DNA of 64,000 nt. It comes from Opitutaceae bacterium. Lineage in GTDB: Bacteria; Verrucomicrobiota; Verrucomicrobiia; Opitutales; Opitutaceae. Both the position numbers and the translations under genes were made by a program. The notes beneath the pieces are model-generated. The model saw only the letters and a program-made list of their open reading frames with translations, searched no databases and was not told the DNA's origin. Shown piece after piece: positions 34,492 to 42,859 of this stretch. Where the stretch lies: contig JANQSC010000016.1 of NCBI GenBank assembly GCA_028284235.1, positions 1 to 64,000 of the forward strand, in the 5' to 3' direction. Each line of letters begins with the position of its first letter. Positions within the stretch are counted from its first letter, which is position 1.

Positions 34492-34698
34492 TCAACACGT
34501 CGCTATAAACATGCGGCTATCGGTGCCCTGCTGCCCGATCAAGACTTGGTAGCGTTTTCCGCAACGCGGACAAATGCCGACATACGCGGTTTTAGGATCG
34601 TTCAAGTAGAGCCGCCCGTAGGCTTGGCAATTGACATAGCGCACTCCGAGGAAGGGTTTTCCTTTCGCCGTCGCGCGATGTGAAACACTCGGTTTCAT
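34492..34698 (-). CDS. Small zinc-ribbon-like protein
   Basis: This 68-residue protein has four cysteines, including a CPRCGK knuckle preceded by VNCQAYGRLYLND and a final cysteine at the very C-terminus. The arrangement suggests a small metal-binding fold. The function is unknown. It starts 12 bp after the next gene upstream ends, in the same direction as the flagellar block, so it may be read as the tail of the flagellin transcript. Confidence 0.68.
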   Translation of the reverse strand: MKPSVSHRATAKGKPFLGVRYVNCQAYGRLYLNDPKTAYVGICPRCGKRYQVLIGQQGTDSRMFIATC

Positions 34699-34710
34699 TG
34701 TTCAAAATCC

Positions 34711-35226
34711 TCAGAAATCGCCCCCCGAAATCGCCGCGTGTTCGTATTGACTCGCGAGCACTCGCGCGGCGCCGATCACCGTATTCCAATTTTCACTATC
34801 GCGACCATAGGGTTCCCAGCACTCGACCACCGAAGCCAAACCATCGCGTTGCCACATGAGCAAGTAGTAGTCCATCCCCGGACCGCCGTCGCTGTAGTTT
34901 TCGCAGCCCGACAACTGATCGGGGCCGAGAAATTCAATTATCGGATGCGTCGACTCCACTTGCGCCTGCACCACGTCGACGCTGGGCGCCGGCTCAGCCA
35001 GCGGGTCGTCCGTTTCATAGTCGAGCGTCTCCCAGAGAGCGCTTCGGTAGCGAGCGGTCGTGAGCAGATTCTCGTGTTCGCCAAAGACGATCGAGTAAAT
35101 CTCTTCCGGACCGGAGACCGGCACGTGGATCAGACTGACGTAGTCCTCGCCCATTCGGCTGTCCCCGCGCTGGGCAGGGGTGAAAGAGAGCAAGGTGGAA
35201 AGATAGCGGTCGATTTCAGTATTCAT
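34711..35226 (-). CDS. Hypothetical protein downstream of flagellin
   Basis: I do not recognise this 171-residue acidic soluble protein. It has no signal or membrane segment. Sequence such as DYVSLIHVPVSGPEEIYSIVFGEHENLLTTARY and YYLLMWQRDGLASVVECWEPYG has normal folded-protein character. It starts about 20 bp after the flagellin stop on the same strand, with no strong terminator between, so it could be co-expressed with flagellin. A flagellar role such as chaperone or glycosylation helper is only a guess. Confidence 0.68.
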   Translation of the reverse strand: MNTEIDRYLSTLLSFTPAQRGDSRMGEDYVSLIHVPVSGPEEIYSIVFGEHENLLTTARYRSALWETLDYETDDPLAEPAPSVDVVQAQVESTHPIIEFLGPDQLSGCENYSDGGPGMDYYLLMWQRDGLASVVECWEPYGRDSENWNTVIGAARVLASQYEHAAISGGDF

Positions 35227-35246
35227 ACGTCGCTTCGAGCGTTTGG

Positions 35247-36140
35247 TTAACCCAAAAGCCTGAGTGCCAATTGGGGCAGTTCATTCGCCTGATGCAACAT
35301 CGAAACGCTAGCTTCGGTGAGCACTTGGTGCTTGGCAAGACGCGTTGTCTCAACGGCAACATCCACATCTCGGATACGGGAGTTCGCCGCTTCCAAGTTC
35401 TCGCCTTGGACGAGCAGTTGGGCGTTCGCCGCTTCGAGTCGCGACAGCTCCCCACCGATATTCGCCCGTTCCGAGGCCATCTGGTTGATCGCGTCGTTGA
35501 GTTTGGAAATCGCGTCCGAGTCGCCCATTTCGACATCGACCTGGGCTCCGTCAACTGAGTTGTCCCAAAGCAGGTCGGACATCGCTCCGCCAATGACGCG
35601 CAAATTGGTCTCGCCAATCGTCATCGTCTGGTCGCCGGACGTGCCGACAACAATCACCATGGCCTCTCTCGCCCCGAAAAGCTCGATCCCATTGAACGTC
35701 CCCGACGGGGAGTCGCTCGACATGTTCCAGTTCGGATCAGTGTCGGTCCCATTGTCGCCGTTGCCGATGATGTCGCGTAGTTGATCTTTGAGCGCATTCC
35801 ACTCCGTTTCGTAGAGCGCAGTATCTTCGGGGCTCTTGGTCGAGTCCAATGCGAGCGTCGAAAGTTCGCTCATGCGATTGAGGATATCCGTGATCGACCC
35901 CAAGTAGCCATCGGCGGTCTGCAGGAGCGACATGGCGTTCTGCACGTTGACGCGCGAGGCTTCGATCCGCGAGCTCTGGGCGAGGAGTTTCTCCGATTTG
36001 GAGAGTCCCGCCGCGTCGTCGGAGGGCTCCACTATTTTGCTGCCCGTACTTAGGCGAGCCATGGAGCGATTCAACGCCGACTGGCTTTTCTGCAAGGTGG
36101 ACATCGCGTCCACCGCGTTTTGATTTGTATTGATTACCAT
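35247..36140 (-). CDS. fliC: Flagellin
   Basis: This 297-residue flagellin is the filament subunit, exported through the flagellar channel. The N-terminal D0/D1 helices (SALNRSMARLSTGSKI, DDAAGLSKSEKL, NAMSLLQTADGYL) and the C-terminal helices (RANIGGELSRLEAANAQL, ISMLHQANELPQLAL-type end) are conserved. Only about 100 residues separate them, so it is a short flagellin with a small D2 region. The leader reads CTAAAGGAAGAGG just before the start, a strong ribosome site that contains the GGA core bound by CsrA. It follows csrA and fliW in the same direction. Confidence 0.95.
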   Translation of the reverse strand: MVINTNQNAVDAMSTLQKSQSALNRSMARLSTGSKIVEPSDDAAGLSKSEKLLAQSSRIEASRVNVQNAMSLLQTADGYLGSITDILNRMSELSTLALDSTKSPEDTALYETEWNALKDQLRDIIGNGDNGTDTDPNWNMSSDSPSGTFNGIELFGAREAMVIVVGTSGDQTMTIGETNLRVIGGAMSDLLWDNSVDGAQVDVEMGDSDAISKLNDAINQMASERANIGGELSRLEAANAQLLVQGENLEAANSRIRDVDVAVETTRLAKHQVLTEASVSMLHQANELPQLALRLLG

Positions 36141-36181
36141 CTTACGACCTCTTCCTTTAGGTTAAGCGACACATTCGGACC
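36141..36181 (-). promoter_or_regulatory. Flagellin leader with probable CsrA site
   Basis: The 41-bp csrA-fliC spacer holds AAAGGAAGAGG on the minus strand, about 8 bases before the flagellin ATG. The AAGGA core is a typical CsrA contact and coincides with the ribosome site. CsrA bound here would block flagellin translation, and FliW would relieve it; both proteins are encoded directly upstream. I see no obvious sigma-28 promoter in this short gap. Confidence 0.5.
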
Positions 36182-36457
36182 TTACTTCGAACTCGTCTGC
36201 TCTGTCTCTTTTTTCACGCTCGCCAATTTCTGGGCGAGTCCCGTGAGTTTTGGCTTGGCGTCGGAGGCGCCGCCGGCCGCGATTGCTTCGCGGTTGGTCG
36301 CGGTGACTTCCTCCACCAATTCCTTGCGTACGATCGGGATCGAGCGCGGGGCGTCTATCCCGAGTTTGACCACATCGCCATCGATGCGGGTAATTCTAAT
36401 TTCTATGTTGTCGGCAACGACAATTGCTTCGTTCACCTTCCTGGATAAAATGAGCAT
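36182..36457 (-). CDS. csrA: Carbon storage regulator CsrA
   Basis: This 91-residue RNA-binding regulator has the full CsrA core: [22 protein letters not shown], then [19 protein letters not shown], including the conserved arginine of VRKE. The tail of about 35 residues is longer than in the 61-residue E. coli protein and is rich in Lys and Thr. In flagellated bacteria with FliW, CsrA represses flagellin mRNA translation. It sits between fliW (18 bp upstream) and flagellin (41 bp downstream), the classic partner-switch arrangement. Confidence 0.95.
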   Translation of the reverse strand: MLILSRKVNEAIVVADNIEIRITRIDGDVVKLGIDAPRSIPIVRKELVEEVTATNREAIAAGGASDAKPKLTGLAQKLASVKKETEQTSSK

Positions 36458-36475
36458 GGCTGTTTCCTTCCTGGG

Positions 36476-36928
36476 TTAGCCGTTGGTGGAGGAGCTTTCG
36501 AGCAGCGGGTGCTTCGTCGAGAACTTCATGTGATTGGATACAATCACCTGCTTCGCCTTCATCGTGTTTCGATTCAGCACGATTGGACCGACCAGATTGG
36601 CGGTCGCGGATTCGATGTCCTCGCTGTCGCTCAAAGTCACAATATTCAAAATGAGCGCGTCGCTCTCCGACTGGATGTCCAGAAAGTCGATGTCGTCATC
36701 GGCAATCTCGACCTCGTAGTCCGTCAAAAACTGGGAGGGCTCGATCACGATGAATCCCAACTCGTGATGCTGGGTGGCGCGTATCCACATAAATGGGAGC
36801 TCCTCCGCGTTCACCAGCAGTTCGAATTCGTGTACGTCGGGAAACCCGATCAAACCCTTGGCGAGCGTAAACTCCATCGGTTTGACCCAGACTTCCTTGT
36901 TCTCTTGGGTGTCCTTAACTAGTTTCAT
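36476..36928 (-). CDS. fliW: Flagellar assembly factor FliW
   Basis: This 150-residue protein matches FliW: FTLAKGLIGFPDVHEFELL, PFMWIRATQHHELGFIVIEP, then NLVGPIVLNRNTMKAKQVI near the C-terminus. FliW binds CsrA and keeps it from flagellin mRNA until free flagellin displaces it, so flagellin synthesis follows export. The gene lies between flgL and csrA in the same direction. Confidence 0.93.
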   Translation of the reverse strand: MKLVKDTQENKEVWVKPMEFTLAKGLIGFPDVHEFELLVNAEELPFMWIRATQHHELGFIVIEPSQFLTDYEVEIADDDIDFLDIQSESDALILNIVTLSDSEDIESATANLVGPIVLNRNTMKAKQVIVSNHMKFSTKHPLLESSSTNG

Positions 36929-36959
36929 TGTTCGTATATTCTAAATTGGGTTTCGTCGC

Positions 36960-37883
36960 CTAAATGTAATTCAGGAGCGACGTGTTGAGCACTCGACCGG
37001 CGCTTTGCAGTGTCGCTTGGTACGCGTTCTGTATTTGCGTCAGGCGGACGATGGTTTGCGACAGATCCACATCCGCTTCGGCAGATACGTTCTCTTCCAG
37101 GTCAGTGTAGCGCTGCTGATTGAGATTCAAGTCGAATTCAATACGCAACTGCACGGAGCCTTGGCGACTGAGCGCGAAGATCAGGTCGTCTTCCGAGGTT
37201 TCCAAATCAGCGCGAATCGTATCCGTCACCGCATTTTGACTACCGCTCTCCAATGCGTCCCGAAGGCTGACCAACCGGTTGATGAAGTCCGCGAGCTGCT
37301 GATTCGTATCTCCATCGGTAAAGGGGGAAACTTTGCCTGATTCGGAAAGGTGAAACTCCGGGCCGTCGGCGGCACCGACATAGTTCACGGCGAGTCCCGC
37401 TCCCGCTCCGTCGGGATCTTGTATCTTGCCGTCCCCGTCGAGATTCGCGGTAAAAGGCTCGGTTCCGCTGGCCACTCCGCCGAAGAGGAATTCGCCGTTG
37501 TACTCGGCGTTGGCGCCGCGCAGGGCGTGCTCGATGAGCTCGTCCAATTCCTCCGCGTAGGCTTTGAGCCCTTCCGGGCCTTGCAAGTCGTTTGCGAGAA
37601 CAGCGATTTCGTTGGCTCGATCCGAGATCTTGATGAAATTCTGCAGCTGCGAGATTGTGGTGTTGTTTATATTCTGAGCGCGATATGCGTTTTTGGTGAA
37701 CTGGGCGATCTTCCCTTTCTCTTCCTGCATATCCAAAATCCGGTTACCGGCAGCCGAGTCGTCCGAGATTTTGGTGATTCTCTGTCCGTTCGCCGCTTGC
37801 GTTTGCAAATCGTTCATTTGCCGCGTGATGCTCTGCATGTGGTTGAGCAACGTGTCGGGGTAGGTATTGTTGGTGACTCTCAT
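36960..37883 (-). CDS. flgL: Flagellar hook-filament junction protein FlgL
   Basis: This 307-residue protein has flagellin-like ends: MRVTNNTYPDTLLNHMQSITRQM with ITKISDDSAAGNRILDM at the N-terminus, and AEADVDLSQTIVRLTQIQNAYQATL at the C-terminus. FlgL (HAP3) joins the filament to FlgK. Its length and its place next to flgK agree. It ends about 30 bp before fliW. Confidence 0.93.
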   Translation of the reverse strand: MRVTNNTYPDTLLNHMQSITRQMNDLQTQAANGQRITKISDDSAAGNRILDMQEEKGKIAQFTKNAYRAQNINNTTISQLQNFIKISDRANEIAVLANDLQGPEGLKAYAEELDELIEHALRGANAEYNGEFLFGGVASGTEPFTANLDGDGKIQDPDGAGAGLAVNYVGAADGPEFHLSESGKVSPFTDGDTNQQLADFINRLVSLRDALESGSQNAVTDTIRADLETSEDDLIFALSRQGSVQLRIEFDLNLNQQRYTDLEENVSAEADVDLSQTIVRLTQIQNAYQATLQSAGRVLNTSLLNYI

Positions 37884-37921
37884 GGCAGGTGAAGAAGGTG
37901 TTCGCGCTTTCGAATCAAAAT

Positions 37922-39373
37922 TCAGATGAGCCGGTTAACGATTACGTCCAGCATTTCGTCTATGGCCCGAATGTGTCTGCCGGTCGCCTCGAACGCCCGC
38001 TGGAACTTCATCATATCCGTCATCTCCTCGTCGATCGACACGCCGGAGACGGAGTCTTGCTGCTCCTTAAGGAGCCTGAGCACGATGCCTTCGTCATCCA
38101 GTCGTGACTGCACGCTCGCGACGTCCTGGGCGAGTCCCGAAACAGACGAGCGGTAGAATTCGCTGAAGGAGCGATCGCCGAGGTTCGCGATATCCGAACT
38201 GTCCAACTCGGCCAGCGCCAGGGCCAGCGTGTTGTCGCCCGGGTTTTGGGCCGCGTCGTTGGTCGTGCGCAAAGTCTGCGCGGTCAAGGTGGAGTCCAAC
38301 GAGATTCCGCGAGCGGTTTTTTCGGAGGCGTCTCCTGTATCCGTAAAGAAATTCGTATTTCCGGGAGCGCTACCGGAATTGTAGATCCCGTTGACTTGAT
38401 CCACCAACTCGGACGCGAGGAGGTCGAGGGAGTTCATGAACTCCTGGACGGGGCCATCGCGAGCGATCATCAAACCATGCAAGCTTCCGCCTTTCATGTC
38501 GATTTGCTCGCTAGTGCGTTCGGTCGAGAAAACCGGTAGCCCAGGAGTCGAGTCGTCCAGCGTCAATTGATCGAATCGCCCTTCGTCGACGAGATCCACG
38601 GTAGTACCGCTTAAGGTTTGAATCGAAACTTTGATCTGCCCGCCGCTATCGGGAATGCTGCTGGTGCTGATCTGCACGTATTCAGAAAGTTCTTCCAAAC
38701 GAGCCTGGCGGGTATCGCGCAGCACGAGCGCTTGCCCCGCCCGATTGCCTTCGGAGCGGGCGATCTCCACGTTGAGGCGGGCAATCTCCTCGATGAGGCG
38801 GTTGGCGTCTTCAAGATTCGTCGCGGCTTCAGTGCTCAGGTCCGATTGCAGGCCTTCGAAGCGCTCGGCGGTCACATTCAGCTTCTGCACAAGGATTTCG
38901 GACTTCTGCAAAAGAACTTCCTTCTCGGCGTCCGAAGCGGGATTGGCCGAAAGCGCGTGGAAGGCGTTGAAATAGTCGTTGAGCACTTCGGCTAGCCCGC
39001 CGGAGCCGGAGCCGTCGGTGGACGCTCCATCGATAAACGCGGAATCGCCGGCTCGATTGATTTCCTGGCCCATAACGGCTTCCGCTTTGCTCAAGGCCTT
39101 GCTTTGGGCGTCAAGCGAACCGTTGATACTGGTTTCTCGAAGAACTTCGCGATCGAGGATCGTGTCGCGGGCGTGAGTGAAACCGACCACTTCCACGCCC
39201 AGTCCGCGGGGACCGGCGATGGTTTGAATCGTTCCTCGGTCGCCTAAGACGGCGCGTTGGCGAGCGTATTCGGGATTGTTGACGTTGGCGATGTTGTTAC
39301 CGGCCGTGGTCACCCCGAAACGATGGGCGTTCAGCGCCTTCGTCGCGTTGGCTAAATCTCCTAGGATGCTCAT
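37922..39373 (-). CDS. flgK: Flagellar hook-associated protein FlgK
   Basis: This 483-residue HAP1 protein begins with the rod/hook motif HRFGVTTAGNNIANVNNPEYARQR and ends with the SIDEEMTDMMKFQRAFEATGRHIRAIDEML helix typical of FlgK. It caps the hook and links to FlgL. It starts 44 bp after flgN, whose product is its likely export chaperone, and ends shortly before flgL. Confidence 0.95.
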   Translation of the reverse strand: MSILGDLANATKALNAHRFGVTTAGNNIANVNNPEYARQRAVLGDRGTIQTIAGPRGLGVEVVGFTHARDTILDREVLRETSINGSLDAQSKALSKAEAVMGQEINRAGDSAFIDGASTDGSGSGGLAEVLNDYFNAFHALSANPASDAEKEVLLQKSEILVQKLNVTAERFEGLQSDLSTEAATNLEDANRLIEEIARLNVEIARSEGNRAGQALVLRDTRQARLEELSEYVQISTSSIPDSGGQIKVSIQTLSGTTVDLVDEGRFDQLTLDDSTPGLPVFSTERTSEQIDMKGGSLHGLMIARDGPVQEFMNSLDLLASELVDQVNGIYNSGSAPGNTNFFTDTGDASEKTARGISLDSTLTAQTLRTTNDAAQNPGDNTLALALAELDSSDIANLGDRSFSEFYRSSVSGLAQDVASVQSRLDDEGIVLRLLKEQQDSVSGVSIDEEMTDMMKFQRAFEATGRHIRAIDEMLDVIVNRLI

Positions 39374-39417
39374 TGAACGGGTTGTTTTAGATTAGATGGA
39401 TTGGATTGCGGGGACCT

Positions 39418-39927
39418 CTACACGAACGCTTTGTAGGATCCCGGGAGATTTCCCGTCATGCCCACGCGGCCTTTTCGTGAATAGGTTTTGGTGTAGTTGT
39501 CCGGTTCGGACATGCGCAGCGCTTCCTGGGTGATTTCCATCGTCCGGGAAAGCAGCAAGTAGTTCTGGCGCGCTTTGCGACGGGTTCGGGAAACCATCGC
39601 GTTCACTTCGTCGATCAGCGCCGCGAGCATCGGGCGAATGAAGTCCGGGAACTCCGGCAGCATTTTCTTGAGCGACTGCGACGGATCGCAATTTCGCTCC
39701 TCGGCCATCGTCCGCACTTTCGCTTCCCGTTTTTCGCGAAGCGTATTCATAAGTTTCATATGCGCCTCGATGTCTTCGTTGGTGCGCATGACGTTCTCGG
39801 GCTCGCGATTGAAAATCTCGTCCTGCTGGCGCTCCAGTAAATTGTACAAACCGCCGTACTCCTGCACTTCCTCGCGCAGAAGGTCGACGAGGGGATTCCA
39901 CTCTTTCTCTTCAAAAGTATCGTTCAT
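39418..39927 (-). CDS. flgN: FlgN-family export chaperone
   Basis: This 169-residue helical protein has the FlgN pattern: an N-terminal LVDLLREEVQEYGGLYNLLERQQDEI helix and a long central coiled coil, ending in a KTYSRKGRV tail. FlgN chaperones FlgK and FlgL to the export gate. Similarity in this family is low, so the call rests on helix pattern, size and position directly before flgK. Its ATG overlaps the flgJ stop by one base. Confidence 0.82.
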   Translation of the reverse strand: MNDTFEEKEWNPLVDLLREEVQEYGGLYNLLERQQDEIFNREPENVMRTNEDIEAHMKLMNTLREKREAKVRTMAEERNCDPSQSLKKMLPEFPDFIRPMLAALIDEVNAMVSRTRRKARQNYLLLSRTMEITQEALRMSEPDNYTKTYSRKGRVGMTGNLPGSYKAFV

Positions 39928-40256
39928 TATTTATCTGATTTTCGGGGCTCGCTCTCTGAACTGTCTCCCAGCTGCGCTTGCAGCACGGACGAGAGCCCGA
40001 GCGACGTTCCCTGTGTAATACTATTCGCTAAAGTGTCTTTGATGATGTGGTCGTACATCGGCACCGAAGAGCCGAGGAGACCGCCTTCGCCGTCCGCCGT
40101 CTTGAGGGCCTCGTCGAGGAATTGGCGCATCAGGATTCCTTCGAACTGCTTGGCCGCCTCGTCGATTTGCTGGTTTTTCGACAGCTCCGCATTCTGCATG
40201 CTCAGTTTCCACTGCATGCTGTCGAGGGCGGTCGGGGCGCTGCTGATCGGGTCCAT
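39927..40256 (-). CDS. flgJ: FlgJ-like rod-binding protein, no muramidase domain
   Basis: This 109-residue protein corresponds to the N-terminal rod-binding domain of FlgJ: DEAAKQFEGILMRQFLDEALKTADGEGGLLG, then YDHIIKDTLANSITQG. The C-terminal peptidoglycan hydrolase domain found in enterobacteria is absent, as in many other phyla, so another enzyme must open the cell wall for the rod. It lies between flgI and flgN and overlaps flgN by one base. Confidence 0.9.
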   Translation of the reverse strand: MDPISSAPTALDSMQWKLSMQNAELSKNQQIDEAAKQFEGILMRQFLDEALKTADGEGGLLGSSVPMYDHIIKDTLANSITQGTSLGLSSVLQAQLGDSSESEPRKSDK

Positions 40257-40258
40257 AG

Positions 40259-41356
40259 CTATTTGATGATGAGTTCCGCCTGGAGCGCTCCGACGCTCTT
40301 CATTTCCTGAAGGATCGACATCATCTCTCGCGTCGTCACGCCCACCGCGTTCAACGCGGCCGCGACTTGCTGGATGGTGGGAAACTCGTTGATAACTTTG
40401 AATCCACCCGCCATCTCACTCACTCCGGTTTCGGTCGACGGGGTCACCACGGTTTCCCCGGCGTCGCTAAACGCGTTGGGCTGCGAGACGTTCAAGTTGT
40501 TGGTGATCGAAATTGTGAGAGCGCCATGACTGATGGCTACGGTCGAAACGCGCACTTCTGCCGTCGCCACGATCACGCCGGTGCGTTCGTTGATGACGAT
40601 TCGGGCCGGCGTATCCGGATTTACATTAATCGCTCCGATAGAAGAGATGAAGTCCACTTCCCTCCCCTTGTAGATCTCTGGGATCGCCACTTTGACGGCG
40701 GCGGAGTCCAATGCCTGCGTGCTGGCGGGGAAAATCTCGTTGATGGCTTCCGCCATTCGGGAAGCGGTTCCGTAGTCGGGATTGATAAGTAGCCAATTTA
40801 CGTATCCAAGATCCGACACACTCATTGGGATCTCGCGCTCGACGATGGCTCCATTAGCGATCATCCCAACGGTCGGGTGATTTTTCTGCACCGTCGCACC
40901 GCCCGGTCCGGCCGCGCCGCCGATGAATCCACCGACTTGAATCGGCCCCTGGGCAACCGCGTAGACTTCTTGGTTCGCTCCCAACAAAGGCGACTGAATG
41001 AGCACACCCCCTTGCAAGCTTTCCGCGTCGCCAATCGAGGAAACGGTGACGTTGATACGCGTTCCTTCGCGTGCGAACGGGGGAATGTCGGCGGTGATCA
41101 TCACCGCGGCTACATTGTCGGCTCGCAAAGTCGTGGCGTCGATGGTCAGTCCGAAATTCTTCATCGAATTCGCCAGACTGTTGAGAGTGACGTCCGACGA
41201 GCTGTCGCCGTCTCCCGCCAGTCCGACCACAAGCCCGTATCCGACCAATTGATTGTCTCGGCTGCCTTCCAAGGTAGCCAAGTCTTTGATACGCCCAGCG
41301 TAGCACACGCTTGCAAAACAAACGGCGAGTACGGTAAATGTGCAGACTTTCTTCAT
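40259..41356 (-). CDS. flgI: Flagellar P-ring protein FlgI
   Basis: This 365-residue protein has a cleavable signal peptide (MKKVCTFTVLAVCFASVCYA) and the FlgI core: RIKDLATLEGSRDNQLVGYGLVVGLAGDGD, then LAQ-type repeats, ending in VGVTTREMMSILQEMKSVGALQAELIIK. It forms the peptidoglycan ring around the distal rod. The ATG at 41356 starts the signal peptide; the in-frame start 18 bp upstream overlaps flgH and is less likely. Confidence 0.95.
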   Translation of the reverse strand: MKKVCTFTVLAVCFASVCYAGRIKDLATLEGSRDNQLVGYGLVVGLAGDGDSSSDVTLNSLANSMKNFGLTIDATTLRADNVAAVMITADIPPFAREGTRINVTVSSIGDAESLQGGVLIQSPLLGANQEVYAVAQGPIQVGGFIGGAAGPGGATVQKNHPTVGMIANGAIVEREIPMSVSDLGYVNWLLINPDYGTASRMAEAINEIFPASTQALDSAAVKVAIPEIYKGREVDFISSIGAINVNPDTPARIVINERTGVIVATAEVRVSTVAISHGALTISITNNLNVSQPNAFSDAGETVVTPSTETGVSEMAGGFKVINEFPTIQQVAAALNAVGVTTREMMSILQEMKSVGALQAELIIK

Positions 41357-41367
41357 CGGTGTTTTTT

Positions 41368-41976
41368 CTACCAAATGTTAGCGACGTTGAGCAGTTTCGC
41401 GATCCAGCCTTGTTTCTGAGCCTCGGCGATCGCTCCCTTGTCGAGAAATTCGATTTGCGCTCCGGCAATCTTGCTAGACATGACGGAATTGTCCGCGAGA
41501 ATGTCGTCCCTGCGAACCACGCCTCGAATTACAATGTATTGAGTTTCTCCTGACAAAGTCAATTCGCGAGCGCCTTCAATAATGAGATTTCCATTTGGCA
41601 ACTTATCGACCACCAGCACGGTCGCGGACGATGTCACTGACTGATTGTTCGTTACGCTGCCGCCTCCGCTGCGAGTAGACCCGGGGCCGGACGCAACAAC
41701 CGAAGGATACTCGCCATTGCGGGTCCCTAATCCGCTATAGAAGAAGCTCGATACGTTCGCATTGATCGAGCCCGACTCGTTCGTCGACTTGGTTACCGAC
41801 GAACTGATATTCGACGACTCGTCGACTTTGATCGTCAGAATATCCCCAACGCGCGTCGCCGTGCGATCGGCGAAAATGCTGGTCTCGTTGTTAGACTTCG
41901 AAAGCCAGAGCGATTCGCCGTAGAGGCTATTCAAGCCAACTCCGATTGCCAATAAAGCTACTAAGTTCTTTCCCAT
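41368..41976 (-). CDS. flgH: Flagellar L-ring protein FlgH, lacking a lipobox
   Basis: This 202-residue protein has the FlgH core: ADRTATRVGDILTIKVDESSNISSS, then LPNGNLIIEGARELTLSGETQYIVIRGVVRRDDI. It forms the outer-membrane ring. Most FlgH proteins are lipoproteins; here the signal MGKNLVALLAIGVGLNSLYG has no cysteine at the cleavage region, so it is probably not lipidated. The ATG at 41976 follows GGAG at 9 bases; an ATG at 41982 is possible. The ring therefore relies on protein contacts for anchoring, if the start is right. Confidence 0.93.
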   Translation of the reverse strand: MGKNLVALLAIGVGLNSLYGESLWLSKSNNETSIFADRTATRVGDILTIKVDESSNISSSVTKSTNESGSINANVSSFFYSGLGTRNGEYPSVVASGPGSTRSGGGSVTNNQSVTSSATVLVVDKLPNGNLIIEGARELTLSGETQYIVIRGVVRRDDILADNSVMSSKIAGAQIEFLDKGAIAEAQKQGWIAKLLNVANIW

Positions 41977-41991
41977 AATCATCGTCTCCAA

Positions 41992-42855
41992 TTAAAACGT
42001 TACCTCCACTCGGCCTTCGTCGATGACGGTTCCAGTAAACTCTTTTGCGGATTCGATATTGCGAAGAAAAACGACATCGCCTCGAACTCCGTCTTGCTGG
42101 GCCTTGGCCCGCATGGTAATGCCGATCATTCCTTGGTAGGCGACCACATCCACGACTTGTCCTTTTCGCACGAGCGAGCGTTCCACGAGATCATTCCACT
42201 CGAGCGGTTCCCCCGGCCGTACATCACGACTGTATTCGTGCTTTAACAACACGTCGCGGTCGGCCGCAATCGCGTTGGGCTCGAGGAGTAGATCCACCTT
42301 GCGCGGCTCCAGATCGGCTGCACTGGCCAATTCGCCTTTGCGTAAGTAGGTTCGCGTAAACCAAACCTCGCTGTACAAGCGCGGACGGAACGGGATGTCC
42401 CACTTTCCAATAACTCCCTTTTCGTTTTCCACCTGAACGCTCAGGAACATGGTGTTGCTGGAAAGGCGTCCCGGCAGTCGAGACAGTTGCACGTTGAAGG
42501 GTTGGCTATAGCTGGAGAGTTTAGGCATGGCGCGTAGCGGTTCGAGCGATACGCGTGTTGCCGGTCGAAAGTGGTCGTGAACCGAGTCTTCGATTGCTTG
42601 CAGCAAATCGCCTTCAGAGATCGGAATCACTTCGACCTCTTCCGAATCCGACTTCGCAGCGGCGGTCTCAACCGGCGTGCTCTCGAGATTCTCCGCTTGA
42701 ACGGCCGCTTTTACCTCGGACGGTTTCGGCGCCACAAATACAGGCTTCTTTTCCGCAAGCGTGGGCAGTGGAGTCAGAATCTCGTCGAGAGATCCCTGTA
42801 GCCCCGTCGCTGACGCAATGGTAAATGCTGCTAGAATTAGTGTATCGGTCCTCAT
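41992..42855 (-). CDS. flgA: Flagellar P-ring assembly chaperone FlgA
   Basis: This 287-residue protein has a signal peptide and a C-terminal SAF/FlgA domain: VWFTRTYLRKGELASAADLEPRKVDLL, then RDVRPGEPLEWNDLVERSLVRKGQVVDV and GITMRAKAQQDGVRGDVVFLRNIESAKEFTGTV. FlgA assists FlgI polymerisation in the periplasm. It lies between flgG and flgH in the expected order. Confidence 0.92.
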   Translation of the reverse strand: MRTDTLILAAFTIASATGLQGSLDEILTPLPTLAEKKPVFVAPKPSEVKAAVQAENLESTPVETAAAKSDSEEVEVIPISEGDLLQAIEDSVHDHFRPATRVSLEPLRAMPKLSSYSQPFNVQLSRLPGRLSSNTMFLSVQVENEKGVIGKWDIPFRPRLYSEVWFTRTYLRKGELASAADLEPRKVDLLLEPNAIAADRDVLLKHEYSRDVRPGEPLEWNDLVERSLVRKGQVVDVVAYQGMIGITMRAKAQQDGVRGDVVFLRNIESAKEFTGTVIDEGRVEVTF

Positions 42856-42859
42856 GCTA

